A DNA stretch of 48,253 nt from an uncultured Porphyromonadaceae bacterium (lineage in GTDB: Bacteria; Bacteroidota; Bacteroidia; Bacteroidales; Muribaculaceae). The notes beneath the pieces were generated by a model. That model saw only the letters and a list, made by a program, of their open reading frames with translations, had not been told where the DNA came from and searched no databases. Of this stretch, positions 1-7,799 are shown in pieces. Numbering within the stretch: position 1 is the stretch's first letter; the number at the start of each line of letters is the position of its first letter. The position numbers and the translations under genes were made by a program. The DNA is taken from positions 1-48,253 of the forward strand of contig URCF01000015.1 of NCBI GenBank assembly GCA_900546365.1. The letters run 5' to 3'.

Positions 1-141
1 AATGACTTTTTGTTGCGTACATCGGACGACTCGTCAAACACATTAAATATCACAGCTGTTTTTGAATGTGAAGATCCGGTCTTCGTGCAGGATGAGAAAA
101 GAAGTTCTTTCACCTTGAATATAAATAAATATATAGTCTAA
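1..141 (+). CDS. C-terminal end of an unknown protein (5' truncated)
   Basis: Frame 1 is open from the first base and ends with TAA at 139-141, giving 46 residues of a protein that begins outside the window. The visible part alternates hydrophobic and polar residues (for example NITAVFECEDPVFV), as beta-strand envelope proteins do, and ends FTLNINKYIV. No domain can be named from so short a piece. The stop is followed by about 90 bases without coding signs before the next promoter. I judge it real because the frame is open with ordinary codons up to the stop, but a chance opening cannot be excluded. Confidence 0.5.
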   Translation, partial: NDFLLRTSDDSSNTLNITAVFECEDPVFVQDEKRSSFTLNINKYIV

Positions 142-232
142 AAAGAAGCTTTACAGGCGCTGATGTTCTGATTCCGGCTCCGTCATCCTAATATAATTAC
201 GGAAAATGTGGGCTATTGTGGGGATAAATGAT

Positions 233-240
233 TACCTTTG
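233..240 (+). promoter_or_regulatory. Bacteroidota -7 element before the DUF4199 gene
   Basis: TACCTTTG matches the TAnnTTTG -7 consensus and lies 29 bases before the ATG at 270. No good TTTG is seen at the usual -33 distance, only GTGG-like sequence, so the promoter is supported mainly by the -7 box and position. Confidence 0.5.
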
Positions 241-269
241 TGCGTAAATATAAATAGGTATAGGCAACG

Positions 270-815
270 ATGGATTTATCCGGCAACAGTACACTTCAAT
301 CTCCGCTGCATTGCGGTGCACGGAGAGGCATGGTGCTCGGCGCTTGGCTGAGCGGCATGTTTGTGATGTCGATGCTCGGAGAGTCAGTGCCGCTTGCCTC
401 GCTGCTGTTCTTTGCAATGGCCCTGTGTGTGCCGGTGATGGTGTACAAATGGCTCCGTCACACCTATAAGGCGGATGGAGGGTTCACCACCCTTTCCGGG
501 CTGTGGATGCAGGGTATCACAATGTTTGGTGGCGGCTCGCTGATATGCACCACTGTGGCTGTCGGCTATTTCCGGTGGATCAATCCCGATTTTGTGTGGC
601 AAACCGTCACCAAAATGATAGAGATTTACTCCTCTTCGGCTATGAGCGGTGCTTCCTCTGTGGCCGACACATTGCAGTCAATGCTTGATGCGGGAGTGCT
701 TCCAAGTGCGATCGACATAGCGCTCGAGATGTTCTGGCTCACCATGTTTGCCGGCTCCATGCTGTCGCTGGTGTGCTCGCTGATAGCGCGGTCGCGAAGG
801 ATTCCGGTGTCTTAA
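270..815 (+). CDS. DUF4199 family membrane protein
   Basis: This 181-residue protein has four hydrophobic segments, at about residues 23-40, 45-60, 83-103 and 150-172, and a short basic C-terminus. The pattern and the loop around FRWINPDFVWQTVTKM resemble DUF4199, a Bacteroidota inner-membrane family of unknown function. It lies 24 bases before a DPM1-like glycosyltransferase, an arrangement I recall from other Bacteroidales, so a supporting role in lipid-linked sugar transfer is plausible but is inference. The ATG at 270 follows a -7 element at 233-240. No catalytic residues can be pointed to. Confidence 0.75.
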   Translation: MDLSGNSTLQSPLHCGARRGMVLGAWLSGMFVMSMLGESVPLASLLFFAMALCVPVMVYKWLRHTYKADGGFTTLSGLWMQGITMFGGGSLICTTVAVGYFRWINPDFVWQTVTKMIEIYSSSAMSGASSVADTLQSMLDAGVLPSAIDIALEMFWLTMFAGSMLSLVCSLIARSRRIPVS

Positions 816-839
816 AAATCAGATTTCCAATAATAAATC

Positions 840-1796
840 ATGGATATATCAGTAATAGTACCACTATACAACGAAGCTGAGTCGCTTCCCGAGCTTGAGC
901 AATGGATTGCCAGAGTGATGAAGGAGCACAACTTCAGCTATGAAATAATATTTGTGAACGATGGCAGCACCGACAAGTCCTGGGCGGTAATCAAGCGTCT
1001 GTCGGAGGAAAACCCCTCGGTGAAAGGCGTATGCTTCCGCCGCAACTACGGCAAGTCGCCTGCATTGAACACCGGATTTGTGCGTGCGCAAGGCGATGTG
1101 GTAATCACCATGGATGCTGATCTGCAGGACAGTCCGGATGAGATTCCCGAATTGTACCGCATGATCAAGGAGGATGGTTTTGACCTCGTGAGCGGATGGA
1201 AGCAGAAGCGTTATGACCCGCTGTCGAAAACCATTCCCACCAAGCTGTTCAACGCCACCGCGCGCAAGGTGAGCGGCATCCACAATCTGCATGATTTCAA
1301 CTGCGGCCTCAAAGCATACCGCAACAAGGTGGTAAAGCATATCGAGGTGTATGGCGACATGCACCGCTACATCCCATATCTGGCCAAAAATGCGGGGTTC
1401 AACCGTATAGGCGAGAAGGTGGTGCACCACCAGGCCCGCAAATACGGCACCACCAAATTCGGCCTCGACAGGTTTGTCAACGGCTATCTCGACCTCGGAA
1501 CCCTGTGGTTCACGAGCAGGTTTGGCGTGAAACCGATGCATTTCTTCGGTCTTCTCGGCAGCCTGATGTTCTTTATCGGACTGCTGGCCGTGATGGCGGT
1601 GGGGGCCCTTAAGATTTACCACATGCACACCGGCGCGAGCTACACTCTTGTCACCGACTCACCATATTTCTTCATAGCTCTTGTGACAATGATACTCGGC
1701 ACCCAGCTGTTTCTCACTGGATTCTTAGGTGAACTGATAGTGCGCAATTCACCCCGTCGCAACGATTACGAGATAGAGGAAGAGATTCGCCTATGA
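840..1796 (+). CDS. Membrane-bound family 2 glycosyltransferase (DPM1/GtrB-like)
   Basis: The 318-residue protein starts with a GT-A fold of family GT2: DISVIVPLYNEAESL at residues 2-16, VNDGSTD at 39-45, and the nucleotide-sugar and metal site MDADLQDSPDEIPEL, with D92 and D94. The region HHQARKYGTTKFG near residue 200 is typical of polyprenyl-phosphate glycosyltransferases. Two hydrophobic segments follow, at about 233-257 and 276-298, as in GtrB and ArnC, which transfer a sugar from a nucleotide donor to undecaprenyl or dolichyl phosphate at the inner membrane. The sugar cannot be told. Its stop overlaps the next start by four bases, so the two genes are translationally coupled. Confidence 0.88.
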   Translation: MDISVIVPLYNEAESLPELEQWIARVMKEHNFSYEIIFVNDGSTDKSWAVIKRLSEENPSVKGVCFRRNYGKSPALNTGFVRAQGDVVITMDADLQDSPDEIPELYRMIKEDGFDLVSGWKQKRYDPLSKTIPTKLFNATARKVSGIHNLHDFNCGLKAYRNKVVKHIEVYGDMHRYIPYLAKNAGFNRIGEKVVHHQARKYGTTKFGLDRFVNGYLDLGTLWFTSRFGVKPMHFFGLLGSLMFFIGLLAVMAVGALKIYHMHTGASYTLVTDSPYFFIALVTMILGTQLFLTGFLGELIVRNSPRRNDYEIEEEIRL

Positions 1797-2338
1797 TGCA
1801 GAAAGCGGGAATATCACCCATGCTCGGAGCGGTGCTGCTGATGGTGCTGTCGCTGGTGACATCGTGCACCACCGACGGATGCCTCAACAACCAGAACTCA
1901 TTGCCGCTGGCGGGGTTCTATTCATCGTCCACGGGCCTTGCAATAGCTTTGGATTCAGTGGATATAGGTGGTGTCGGCGCGCCGCACGACTCGCTGCTGC
2001 ACACTACCGGCTCCACTGTGAGCGAGGTGTATCTGCCTTTCAGATCGGCGGCTAAGGAGACATCGTTCTATCTCCACTACACAGAGCAGGCGCTTGACAA
2101 TCCGGTATTCAACGACACAATCACATTCCGCTACACATCCGAGCCGTATTTCGCTTCGGAAGAGTGCGGCGCAATGTACTGTTTCCGCATCACTGATGTG
2201 CAGTACACCACCCATATCATTGATTCGGTGGGGGTTGCTGATTCGGTGATAACCAATGTGGATATCCAGCGCATCCGCATATATATGCGCACCGAGCTGC
2301 CCGATGATAATCCCGAACCTAATGAACCGGCCGAATGA
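1793..2338 (+). CDS. DUF6452 family lipoprotein
   Basis: The 181-residue product has a lipoprotein signal peptide ending in the lipobox VTSC, with the cysteine near residue 25, followed by TDGCLNNQNSLPLAGFYSS. The motif of a second cysteine, N/Q-rich stretch and GFYS, and the later HYTEQALDNPVFNDTITFRYT, fit DUF6452, a Bacteroidales envelope family without a known function. It overlaps the glycosyltransferase by four bases at its start and the next gene by four bases at its end. The DUF6452-DUF6048 pairing is one I recall from Bacteroides. The acidic, proline-rich tail (DDNPEPNEPAE) is not part of the fold. Confidence 0.72.
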   Translation: MMQKAGISPMLGAVLLMVLSLVTSCTTDGCLNNQNSLPLAGFYSSSTGLAIALDSVDIGGVGAPHDSLLHTTGSTVSEVYLPFRSAAKETSFYLHYTEQALDNPVFNDTITFRYTSEPYFASEECGAMYCFRITDVQYTTHIIDSVGVADSVITNVDIQRIRIYMRTELPDDNPEPNEPAE

Positions 2339-3198
2339 GTATGCGTAAACTGTTGACAGCAATGGCCATTCTGCTTGTGTGCCTCGGGGCATACGGCCAG
2401 CGTAGGGTGACTCCTGTGGAGCCCCCATCGGGAGTGCCCGAGCCAAAGCCCACGGAGATGGACCGCACCAATGTGGTGGAGCGTGCTGATGCCCAGGGTA
2501 ATGTGGTGCTTGTGGACACACTCACAGGCTCGGAATTTGTGGACACCCTCGCCGTAGTTCCCAAAACCACCCGGATGCAATATCCGCTGCTCCACGCCGT
2601 AACCGTGGGGGTGAACCTTTGGGACCCCATAATGCGCATCCTCGGCCAGGAGTATGGCGGAGCGGATGTGTGGGCTGAACTGTCGCTCCATAACCGCTAT
2701 AAGCCGGTGGTGGAGTTCGGACTGTCTGCGGCCAACATCACCCCCGAGGAGATGAACTACACGTTCAAGAGTTCTCTGGCTCCGTATTTCAAGATTGGTA
2801 TCAACTACAATATATTCTACAACTCCAACCCCAACTATCAGATGAATGTGGGGTTGAGATACGGGTTCACCACCTACAGCTACAAAGTGGTGGATGTGAC
2901 GGTCAACGAGGGTTATTGGGACGACCCGAGCCATTTTTCGCTCCCTTCCACACGCTCCACTGCCGGGTGGCTTGAGATTACCGCCGGAGTGAAAGTGCTT
3001 ATAGCCAAACCAATATCTTTGGGGTGGAATATAAAATACAGCACCAAGCTGCACGAGTCGGCTGCTCCGTATGGAGAACCTATGTATATCCCCGGCTTCG
3101 GGAAACGAAAAAATCCGCTGTCGGTGAGTTTCAACATCATGTACACTCTCGAGCTCAACGGCAAGCGGAATCCGTCAGAGGCTCCGGACGGCAACTGA
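2335..3198 (+). CDS. DUF6048 family outer-membrane beta-barrel protein
   Basis: The 287-residue protein carries a cleavable signal peptide (RKLLTAMAILLVCLGAYGQ), then about 65 polar residues, then a domain of alternating strands from about residue 80 onward (GVNLWDPIMRILGQEYGGADVWAELSLHNRYKP). Repeated aromatic strand ends, GLRYGFTTYSYKV and the final SVSFNIMYTLEL indicate a small outer-membrane beta-barrel. I assign it to DUF6048, which regularly follows DUF6452. Coupled ATGA overlap with the previous gene argues for one complex or pathway. A second ATG six bases downstream is an equal start candidate. Function is unknown. Confidence 0.72.
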   Translation: MSMRKLLTAMAILLVCLGAYGQRRVTPVEPPSGVPEPKPTEMDRTNVVERADAQGNVVLVDTLTGSEFVDTLAVVPKTTRMQYPLLHAVTVGVNLWDPIMRILGQEYGGADVWAELSLHNRYKPVVEFGLSAANITPEEMNYTFKSSLAPYFKIGINYNIFYNSNPNYQMNVGLRYGFTTYSYKVVDVTVNEGYWDDPSHFSLPSTRSTAGWLEITAGVKVLIAKPISLGWNIKYSTKLHESAAPYGEPMYIPGFGKRKNPLSVSFNIMYTLELNGKRNPSEAPDGN

Positions 3199-3262
3199 TT
3201 AACCAGGTCAACTTTTGGATATGGAGAGGTGTTATAATCAAATCATAGAATAACTTGAGATT

Positions 3263-4000
3263 ATGAAAAAAATAGTGATTATCGGAGCCTCTTCCGGACT
3301 TGGACAAAGAATGGCCATGGATTTTGCACGCGCAGGGTGGCGCGTGGGCGTAGCATCACGCCGTGAAGCACCGCTTAAGGCCATCAAGGATGCGTATCCC
3401 GAAAATGTGGCCTATTCGGTGATTGATGTGACACATGTTGACGCGCCCAAGAAATTTCTGGATCTTATAGAGCTGATTGACGGCATGGATATACTTCTTT
3501 TTGCCGCCGGAGTGGGATTCCAGGATCCGGAGCTTGATGACACACGCCTTGATACTACGCTGCAAACCAATGTGGTGGGCTTTGCCAGGATAGTGGCAGC
3601 GGCCTACAAATACTATCGCGACACCGCCAATGTGCGTCCCGGCCAAATAGCCGCCATCACTTCGGTAGCCGGATTGAAGGGGATAGGCGTGAGCGCGGCC
3701 TACAGTTCCTCGAAACGTTTCCAGCAGATGTTTCTCAACTCGCTTGACCAACTCGCCCATCAGCAGCATGTCAATGTGAAGTTCACCGACATCCGTCCCG
3801 GCTTCATCCGTACCCCGCTGCTCAAGGAGGGGAAGCCGTATCCGCTGCTTATGACTGTGGACTATGCGGCGCCGCTGATAGAGCGTGCCATCCTCAATCG
3901 CCGGCGTGTGGCGGTGATTGATTCGCGGTGGGCTGTGGTCACAGGATTGTGGAGGCTGATTCCGCAATGCGTGTGGAAGCATATAGCCATCAACTTCTGA
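3263..4000 (+). CDS. Short-chain dehydrogenase/reductase (SDR)
   Basis: This 245-residue protein is a classical SDR. The NAD(P)-binding glycine motif GASSGLGQ lies at residues 8-15, AAGVGF replaces the usual NNAG at 81-86, and the catalytic triad is S134 (TSVAG), Y147 and K151 (YSSSK). RREAPLK after the second strand, with two arginines, suggests NADP(H) over NAD(H). The C-terminal part (PRRVAVIDSRWAVVTGLWRLIPQ type hydrophobic end) could touch the membrane. The substrate cannot be told. It starts 64 bases after DUF6048 and 40 bases before rpiB, so it may be in one transcript with either. Confidence 0.85.
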   Translation: MKKIVIIGASSGLGQRMAMDFARAGWRVGVASRREAPLKAIKDAYPENVAYSVIDVTHVDAPKKFLDLIELIDGMDILLFAAGVGFQDPELDDTRLDTTLQTNVVGFARIVAAAYKYYRDTANVRPGQIAAITSVAGLKGIGVSAAYSSSKRFQQMFLNSLDQLAHQQHVNVKFTDIRPGFIRTPLLKEGKPYPLLMTVDYAAPLIERAILNRRRVAVIDSRWAVVTGLWRLIPQCVWKHIAINF

Positions 4001-4040
4001 ACCAAACTGATAACTACAAACCTTATATATAATAGACAAC

Positions 4041-4490
4041 ATGAATCTTTATACACCCGGCAAAAGCATTGCAATGTGCAGCGACCATGCAGGATTTACT
4101 CTCAAGTCAGCCATCAAGGAGCATCTGGAAACCAAAGGGATGGAGGTGCAGGATTTCGGCACATTCTCCGAGGAGAGTTGCGACTATCCCGATTTCGCCC
4201 ATCCCGCAGCAGCTGATGTGGAGCACGGCAACTGCTTCCCCGGCATAGCGATGTGCGGCACCGGCAACGGTATAGCCATGACACTCAACAAGCATCAGGG
4301 TATTCGTGCCGCATTGTGCTGGAATGTGGATCTCGCCCGGCTGGCCCGTGAGCACAACAATGCTAATTTCCTTGTGCTCCCGGCCCGGTTCATCGACACC
4401 GAAAAAGCACTCGAGATAGTGGATGTGTTCATGTCAACTCCGTTTGAGGGCGGTCGTCATGAGCGTAGAATCGCCAAGATTCCGCTCTGA
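4041..4490 (+). CDS. rpiB: Ribose 5-phosphate isomerase B
   Basis: The 149-residue length is usual for the RpiB/LacAB family, which interconverts ribose 5-phosphate and ribulose 5-phosphate in the non-oxidative pentose phosphate pathway. The N-terminal SDHAGF motif (S14, D15, H16) and the active-site loop MCGTGNGIAMTLNK with catalytic C72 are both present, as is HNNANFLVLPAR. The protein is cytosolic. The gene ends only 20 bases from the end of the convergent response-regulator gene, and no hairpin is visible in that gap, so read-through antisense transcripts are possible. Confidence 0.93.
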   Translation: MNLYTPGKSIAMCSDHAGFTLKSAIKEHLETKGMEVQDFGTFSEESCDYPDFAHPAAADVEHGNCFPGIAMCGTGNGIAMTLNKHQGIRAALCWNVDLARLAREHNNANFLVLPARFIDTEKALEIVDVFMSTPFEGGRHERRIAKIPL

Positions 4491-4510
4491 TATCTAATGA
4501 TATATGTGTG

Positions 4511-5224
4511 TCAATCGCGCTGCGCGGTGACAGAATGGTGGGCGATATAGTCGGCAAACTCTTGCTTGTACGTGTCGCTCACCGGCACATAGTGCTTGCC
4601 AAACACAATGCGGTTGCGCTCTATTACCCTGATTTTGGTGGTGTTGACAATGTAGCTGCGGTGCACGCGCATGAATTTGTCCCTCGGCAATGACAGCTCC
4701 ATATTCTTGATGCTCAGGAGAGTGAGAATCTCGCTGTTGTCCTCGAGGTATATTTTCACATAGTCGCGCACGCCCTCCACAAACAGGATGTCGTTGACGG
4801 GAATCTGCACAAGCTTGTACTCGCTTTTGACAATGATATAGTTGTCGGCAGGCTTGTCCGGAGTCTCAAACATATCAAGCACCTTGGTGGCTGCTTCCAG
4901 AAACTCGTTGTAGCTTATCGGCTTGAGCAGATATGCCACGGCGTTGACTTTGAATCCGTCGATAGCGTAGCGGTCGAAAGCGGTGGTGAACACCACTTTG
5001 CACTGCTTCGGCACGAGCCTCGCAAACTCCAATCCGTTGAGCTGAGGCATCTGGATGTCAAGAAACACCAGGTCAATGTCGCCGCTGAGCACCACTTTGA
5101 TGGCCTCCTGGGCAGAACCAAACACTCCGGCCGATTGCAGGAACGGAGTTTTTTCGATGTAGTCGCTGAGCAGTCGTGCTGCCAACGGCTCGTCGTCAAT
5201 CACACAGCATTTTAATGTTTTCAT
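4511..5224 (-). CDS. LytTR-family response regulator
   Basis: The 237-residue protein has an N-terminal receiver domain with acidic D10 and D11, phospho-acceptor D56 in FLDIQMP and the switch residues near TTAFDRYA, followed by a C-terminal LytTR DNA-binding domain (about residues 130-230) with IPVNDILFVEGVRDYVKIYL and the FMRVHRSYIVN motif. LytTR regulators bind direct repeats upstream of target genes. Its ATG overlaps the kinase stop by four bases, so the two are co-transcribed and coupled. No target can be named from the window. Confidence 0.93.
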   Translation of the reverse strand: MKTLKCCVIDDEPLAARLLSDYIEKTPFLQSAGVFGSAQEAIKVVLSGDIDLVFLDIQMPQLNGLEFARLVPKQCKVVFTTAFDRYAIDGFKVNAVAYLLKPISYNEFLEAATKVLDMFETPDKPADNYIIVKSEYKLVQIPVNDILFVEGVRDYVKIYLEDNSEILTLLSIKNMELSLPRDKFMRVHRSYIVNTTKIRVIERNRIVFGKHYVPVSDTYKQEFADYIAHHSVTAQRD

Positions 5225-6417
5225 TGTTTCATCTGATTGGATGGTGTTGCGATATTGGCGTATGATGCCAGATCGGAATATAGGGGAGGAGTGGAGATGT
5301 TGACCTGAAGGGTGACTGTGAACAAGGAGTCGGATTTCACAATTGTCATCTGAGCCCCGGAGCCGTAGAGAATCTCAAGTCTGCGGCGCAGGTTTTTCAA
5401 ACCCAGGCCATTGGCATTCTGTGGAGCCGTTCTGAGGTAGGGGTTGGAGCATACGCATGTCACCAACCCGTCGGTGGCGGAGATGCTGATGCTGATGCGG
5501 TCGGACGGAGAGGCGAGATGGCAGTGCTTCACGCAGTTTTCTATGATATTGATGAACAGCAGCGGGGCCATCTGCATACTGCCGCAATCGCCCGCCGAAG
5601 TGGTTACCTGCACGCATTCGGGCGAGGGGAGCCGGAGCTTGACGATGCTGAGATACGACTCCACAAACTGCAGCTCCTCGTCAAGAGTCACCGTGCCGTG
5701 ACATTCATAGAGCGCGTACCTGAGCATTTTGCTCAGCACATGCACAGCGTCGCGAGCCTTTTCTGGGCTGATGTCAATGAGGGCATAGATGGTGTTGAGA
5801 GTGTTGAACAGGAAATGGGGGTTGAGCTGGGCTTTAAGGCGTGAAATCTCGTTTTGCTGCTGGATACTCTGAGCCTCGTGGCGCATCCTCTCGCTGTCCT
5901 GCCATTTGCCGGTGAGCTTTAGTGCCACCGCCAGAGCTATGGTGAGCACAAGCACAAGCGAGTCGCGCCATATCATCACCCAGTCGATGCGCGCGTATGG
6001 AGTGTTTATGTGGCCTCCCGGGCGTGGAGGCGGCGACATCATCTGCCGGCTGTGATGCAAGAGGGTCTGTGACTGATGGGGCGCCTCGGCATGTCCCCAC
6101 TGCCATAGCAGGGCTATCATCCCCATGGCGAGAATCACCACCAGTATGTTGTATGCAGTGAAGCGGAGCTTGGTGTGGGAGTGCTGCATGCAGAACGGCA
6201 CAATCAGATAGAAGTTGATATAGAACACCGCTACAAATACGAATGCTTTGCCATAAACCACGGTGGCGAGAGGACCCGGTCCTTCGTTGGAAATCACGCT
6301 GATCACCATCTCGGGCAGTATGAACAGAAGACTCACCCCGAGCAGATGGCTCAGGGAGAGAAAGATTTTCTTGAGGGTGATGCGGCTCACCCATTTATGT
6401 TCAAAACCCATGCTCAT
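5221..6417 (-). CDS. LytS/YehU-type sensor histidine kinase
   Basis: The 398-residue protein begins with a membrane sensor of about four hydrophobic segments (near residues 15-40, 55-78, 85-105 and 150-170). A His_kinase domain follows with LKAQLNPHFLFNTLN near residue 200, whose histidine is the phosphorylated residue, then a HATPase domain with NIIENCVKH and the G-box GLGLKNLRRRLEILYG. It is the partner of the LytTR regulator downstream. The message starts from a near-perfect promoter whose -7 box ends four bases before this ATG, so the mRNA may be leaderless, or translation may start at the second ATG at 6411. The signal sensed is unknown. Confidence 0.92.
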   Translation of the reverse strand: MSMGFEHKWVSRITLKKIFLSLSHLLGVSLLFILPEMVISVISNEGPGPLATVVYGKAFVFVAVFYINFYLIVPFCMQHSHTKLRFTAYNILVVILAMGMIALLWQWGHAEAPHQSQTLLHHSRQMMSPPPRPGGHINTPYARIDWVMIWRDSLVLVLTIALAVALKLTGKWQDSERMRHEAQSIQQQNEISRLKAQLNPHFLFNTLNTIYALIDISPEKARDAVHVLSKMLRYALYECHGTVTLDEELQFVESYLSIVKLRLPSPECVQVTTSAGDCGSMQMAPLLFINIIENCVKHCHLASPSDRISISISATDGLVTCVCSNPYLRTAPQNANGLGLKNLRRRLEILYGSGAQMTIVKSDSLFTVTLQVNISTPPLYSDLASYANIATPSNQMKQ

Positions 6418-6421
6418 TTAG

Positions 6422-6453
6422 CAAAATTAGAAAAATTGAAGTTTTTAAGCAAA
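6422..6453 (-). promoter_or_regulatory. Promoter of the kinase/regulator pair
   Basis: On the minus strand TTTG (6453-6450), a 20-base spacer and TAATTTTG (6429-6422) match the Bacteroidota consensus. The -7 box ends four bases before the ATG at 6417, which puts the expected transcription start on or beside the start codon. Confidence 0.75.
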
Positions 6454-6532
6454 CAAAATCTATGAACAGGCGTATATGAGGCCCAAAATATGTTAGATAG
6501 CAGTTGTGTGCATATTTTGTTAAAAAATATTC

Positions 6533-6540
6533 TACTTTTG
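6533..6540 (+). promoter_or_regulatory. -7 element of the ECF sigma operon
   Basis: TACTTTTG fits TAnnTTTG. A TTTTG at 6515-6519 is too close to be a standard -33 box (13 bases). This element decides the sigma-factor start: an in-frame ATG at 6504 lies upstream of it, so the ATG at 6591 must be used by this transcript. Confidence 0.55.
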
Positions 6541-6590
6541 GTAATGATTTCCGGCATCGGATTGTCTTATGGATAAAACACCTTCTTGAA

Positions 6591-7082
6591 ATGGCGTATT
6601 CTATCTCAGAGTTTGAATCACTCTACACCGGCATATTTCCTCCGGCCATGAAGTTGGCGATGAGCCTGCTCCATGACGAGAGCGAGGCCCGCGATGCGGT
6701 GCAGGAGGTTATGATGAAGCTTTGGGAATCGGAAGTGGTCATTGTCAATCCACAGGCATTTGTGCTGCGCAGCGTGCGCAATACGTGCATCAATGCTATC
6801 AATTCCAAGCAGGTGCGCGAGCGAGTGATGCAGAAGCTGACGCTCGACACCGTTGATGTTGATGAAGCGGAGCCCGAGCAGCGGAGCCGGGTGGTGCTCA
6901 AGGGTGTGCAGCAGGCACTCACCGCACGCGAGCGTGAAGTGGTTGACAAGGTCTATACCCAGAACCTCAGCTACAAGGATGCCGCGGCGGAGCTTGGAGT
7001 GTCGGTGGCGGCGGTGAATAAGAATGTGGTGTCGGCGCTTAGAAAATTAAGGATGTATATCAAGAATCATAATCATGACTGA
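6591..7082 (+). CDS. ECF-type RNA polymerase sigma factor
   Basis: From the ATG at 6591 the product has 163 residues, the usual size for Bacteroidota ECF factors. Region 2 contains DESEARDAVQEVMMKLWES, the core-binding and -10-recognition part, and region 4 contains LTAREREVVDKVYTQNLSYKDAAAELGVSVAAVNKNVVSALRKLR, a helix-turn-helix for the -35 element. The frame is open up to an ATG at 6504, but the -7 element lies between the two, and the extra residues do not look like sigma region 1. Its end overlaps the next gene by eight bases, the common layout for a sigma factor and its anti-sigma factor. Confidence 0.9.
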   Translation: MAYSISEFESLYTGIFPPAMKLAMSLLHDESEARDAVQEVMMKLWESEVVIVNPQAFVLRSVRNTCINAINSKQVRERVMQKLTLDTVDVDEAEPEQRSRVVLKGVQQALTAREREVVDKVYTQNLSYKDAAAELGVSVAAVNKNVVSALRKLRMYIKNHNHD

Positions 7083-7770
7083 AGAGCAGAAAGAAATATT
7101 GTTAGGCAGGATGGTTGACAACCCCGCCGGTCTTTCGTCCGATGATATGGCGATGATAGCCGGCGACGAGGAACTCAGAGAGCTTTACCAACTGTCGGCC
7201 GATTTGAAAACAGCCTGCGTGAAGCCGCCGGAGATTGACGAAGCCAAGGAGTGGCAGTGTTTCCGGTCCCGGATGCGTGTGGCCGGTCGTCGCCGCCGGT
7301 GGAGCCGGATGGTGCGTGTGGCGGCTATATTCCTTGGTGTGATGCTGCTTTCGGGTGTGGCTGTGACTTTGATTGACCGTAAGATGCTCATGCCTGAATC
7401 AACAGAAATCGCCGCTGTGCCGGTTGACACTGTCACTGTCGCTCCAATGCAGAAGGAAGCTGCCGGTCCTGAGCTGATAGCTGAAGCCGCCGTGAAAGAG
7501 GCCGTGAAAGAGGCCGTGGGCGAGGCGAAGCGTGCAGGCGGGAAGCAGTGCACACCATCGGAGCCGAGCATCGAGGAGTATCTGGCGGTGCAGCAGGCAA
7601 GGGTTGAAAACGAGATCGCCACTGAATTGGCGGAGGCAATCAAGCAGCAGTATCTTGCCGAGCAGGAGTGGAATAATCTTCAGACTATGATGGAGTCAGA
7701 CGGATTGGAAATCGCCACCCGACAGCAGCCCGGGGATGTCCCGGCAATCAGAAATGTGATATTACAATGA
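7075..7770 (+). CDS. Probable membrane anti-sigma factor
   Basis: The 231-residue protein has a cytoplasmic N-terminus of about 75 residues ending in a very basic patch (RVAGRRRRWSRMVR), one membrane segment at about 81-99 (VAAIFLGVMLLSGVAVTLI), and a long periplasmic part rich in alanine and glutamate with the near-repeat AVKEAVKEAVGEA and probable coiled coil to about residue 205. It overlaps the ECF sigma gene by eight bases. Topology and position are those of an anti-sigma factor. No zinc-binding HxxxCxxC motif is present, so this is not a ZAS-type protein, and the assignment is inferred from context. Confidence 0.65.
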   Translation: MTEEQKEILLGRMVDNPAGLSSDDMAMIAGDEELRELYQLSADLKTACVKPPEIDEAKEWQCFRSRMRVAGRRRRWSRMVRVAAIFLGVMLLSGVAVTLIDRKMLMPESTEIAAVPVDTVTVAPMQKEAAGPELIAEAAVKEAVKEAVGEAKRAGGKQCTPSEPSIEEYLAVQQARVENEIATELAEAIKQQYLAEQEWNNLQTMMESDGLEIATRQQPGDVPAIRNVILQ

Positions 7771-7799
7771 TATACAATAAAATAATAAAATATATAGGT

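Noticed and set aside
864..1628. Open frame of 254 codons on the minus strand
   Set aside because: Opposite the glycosyltransferase with its D92/D94 motif; no independent signals such as a promoter or start context.
2131..3054. Open frame of 307 codons on the minus strand
   Set aside because: Covers parts of two coupled genes on the other strand and has no recognisable protein features.
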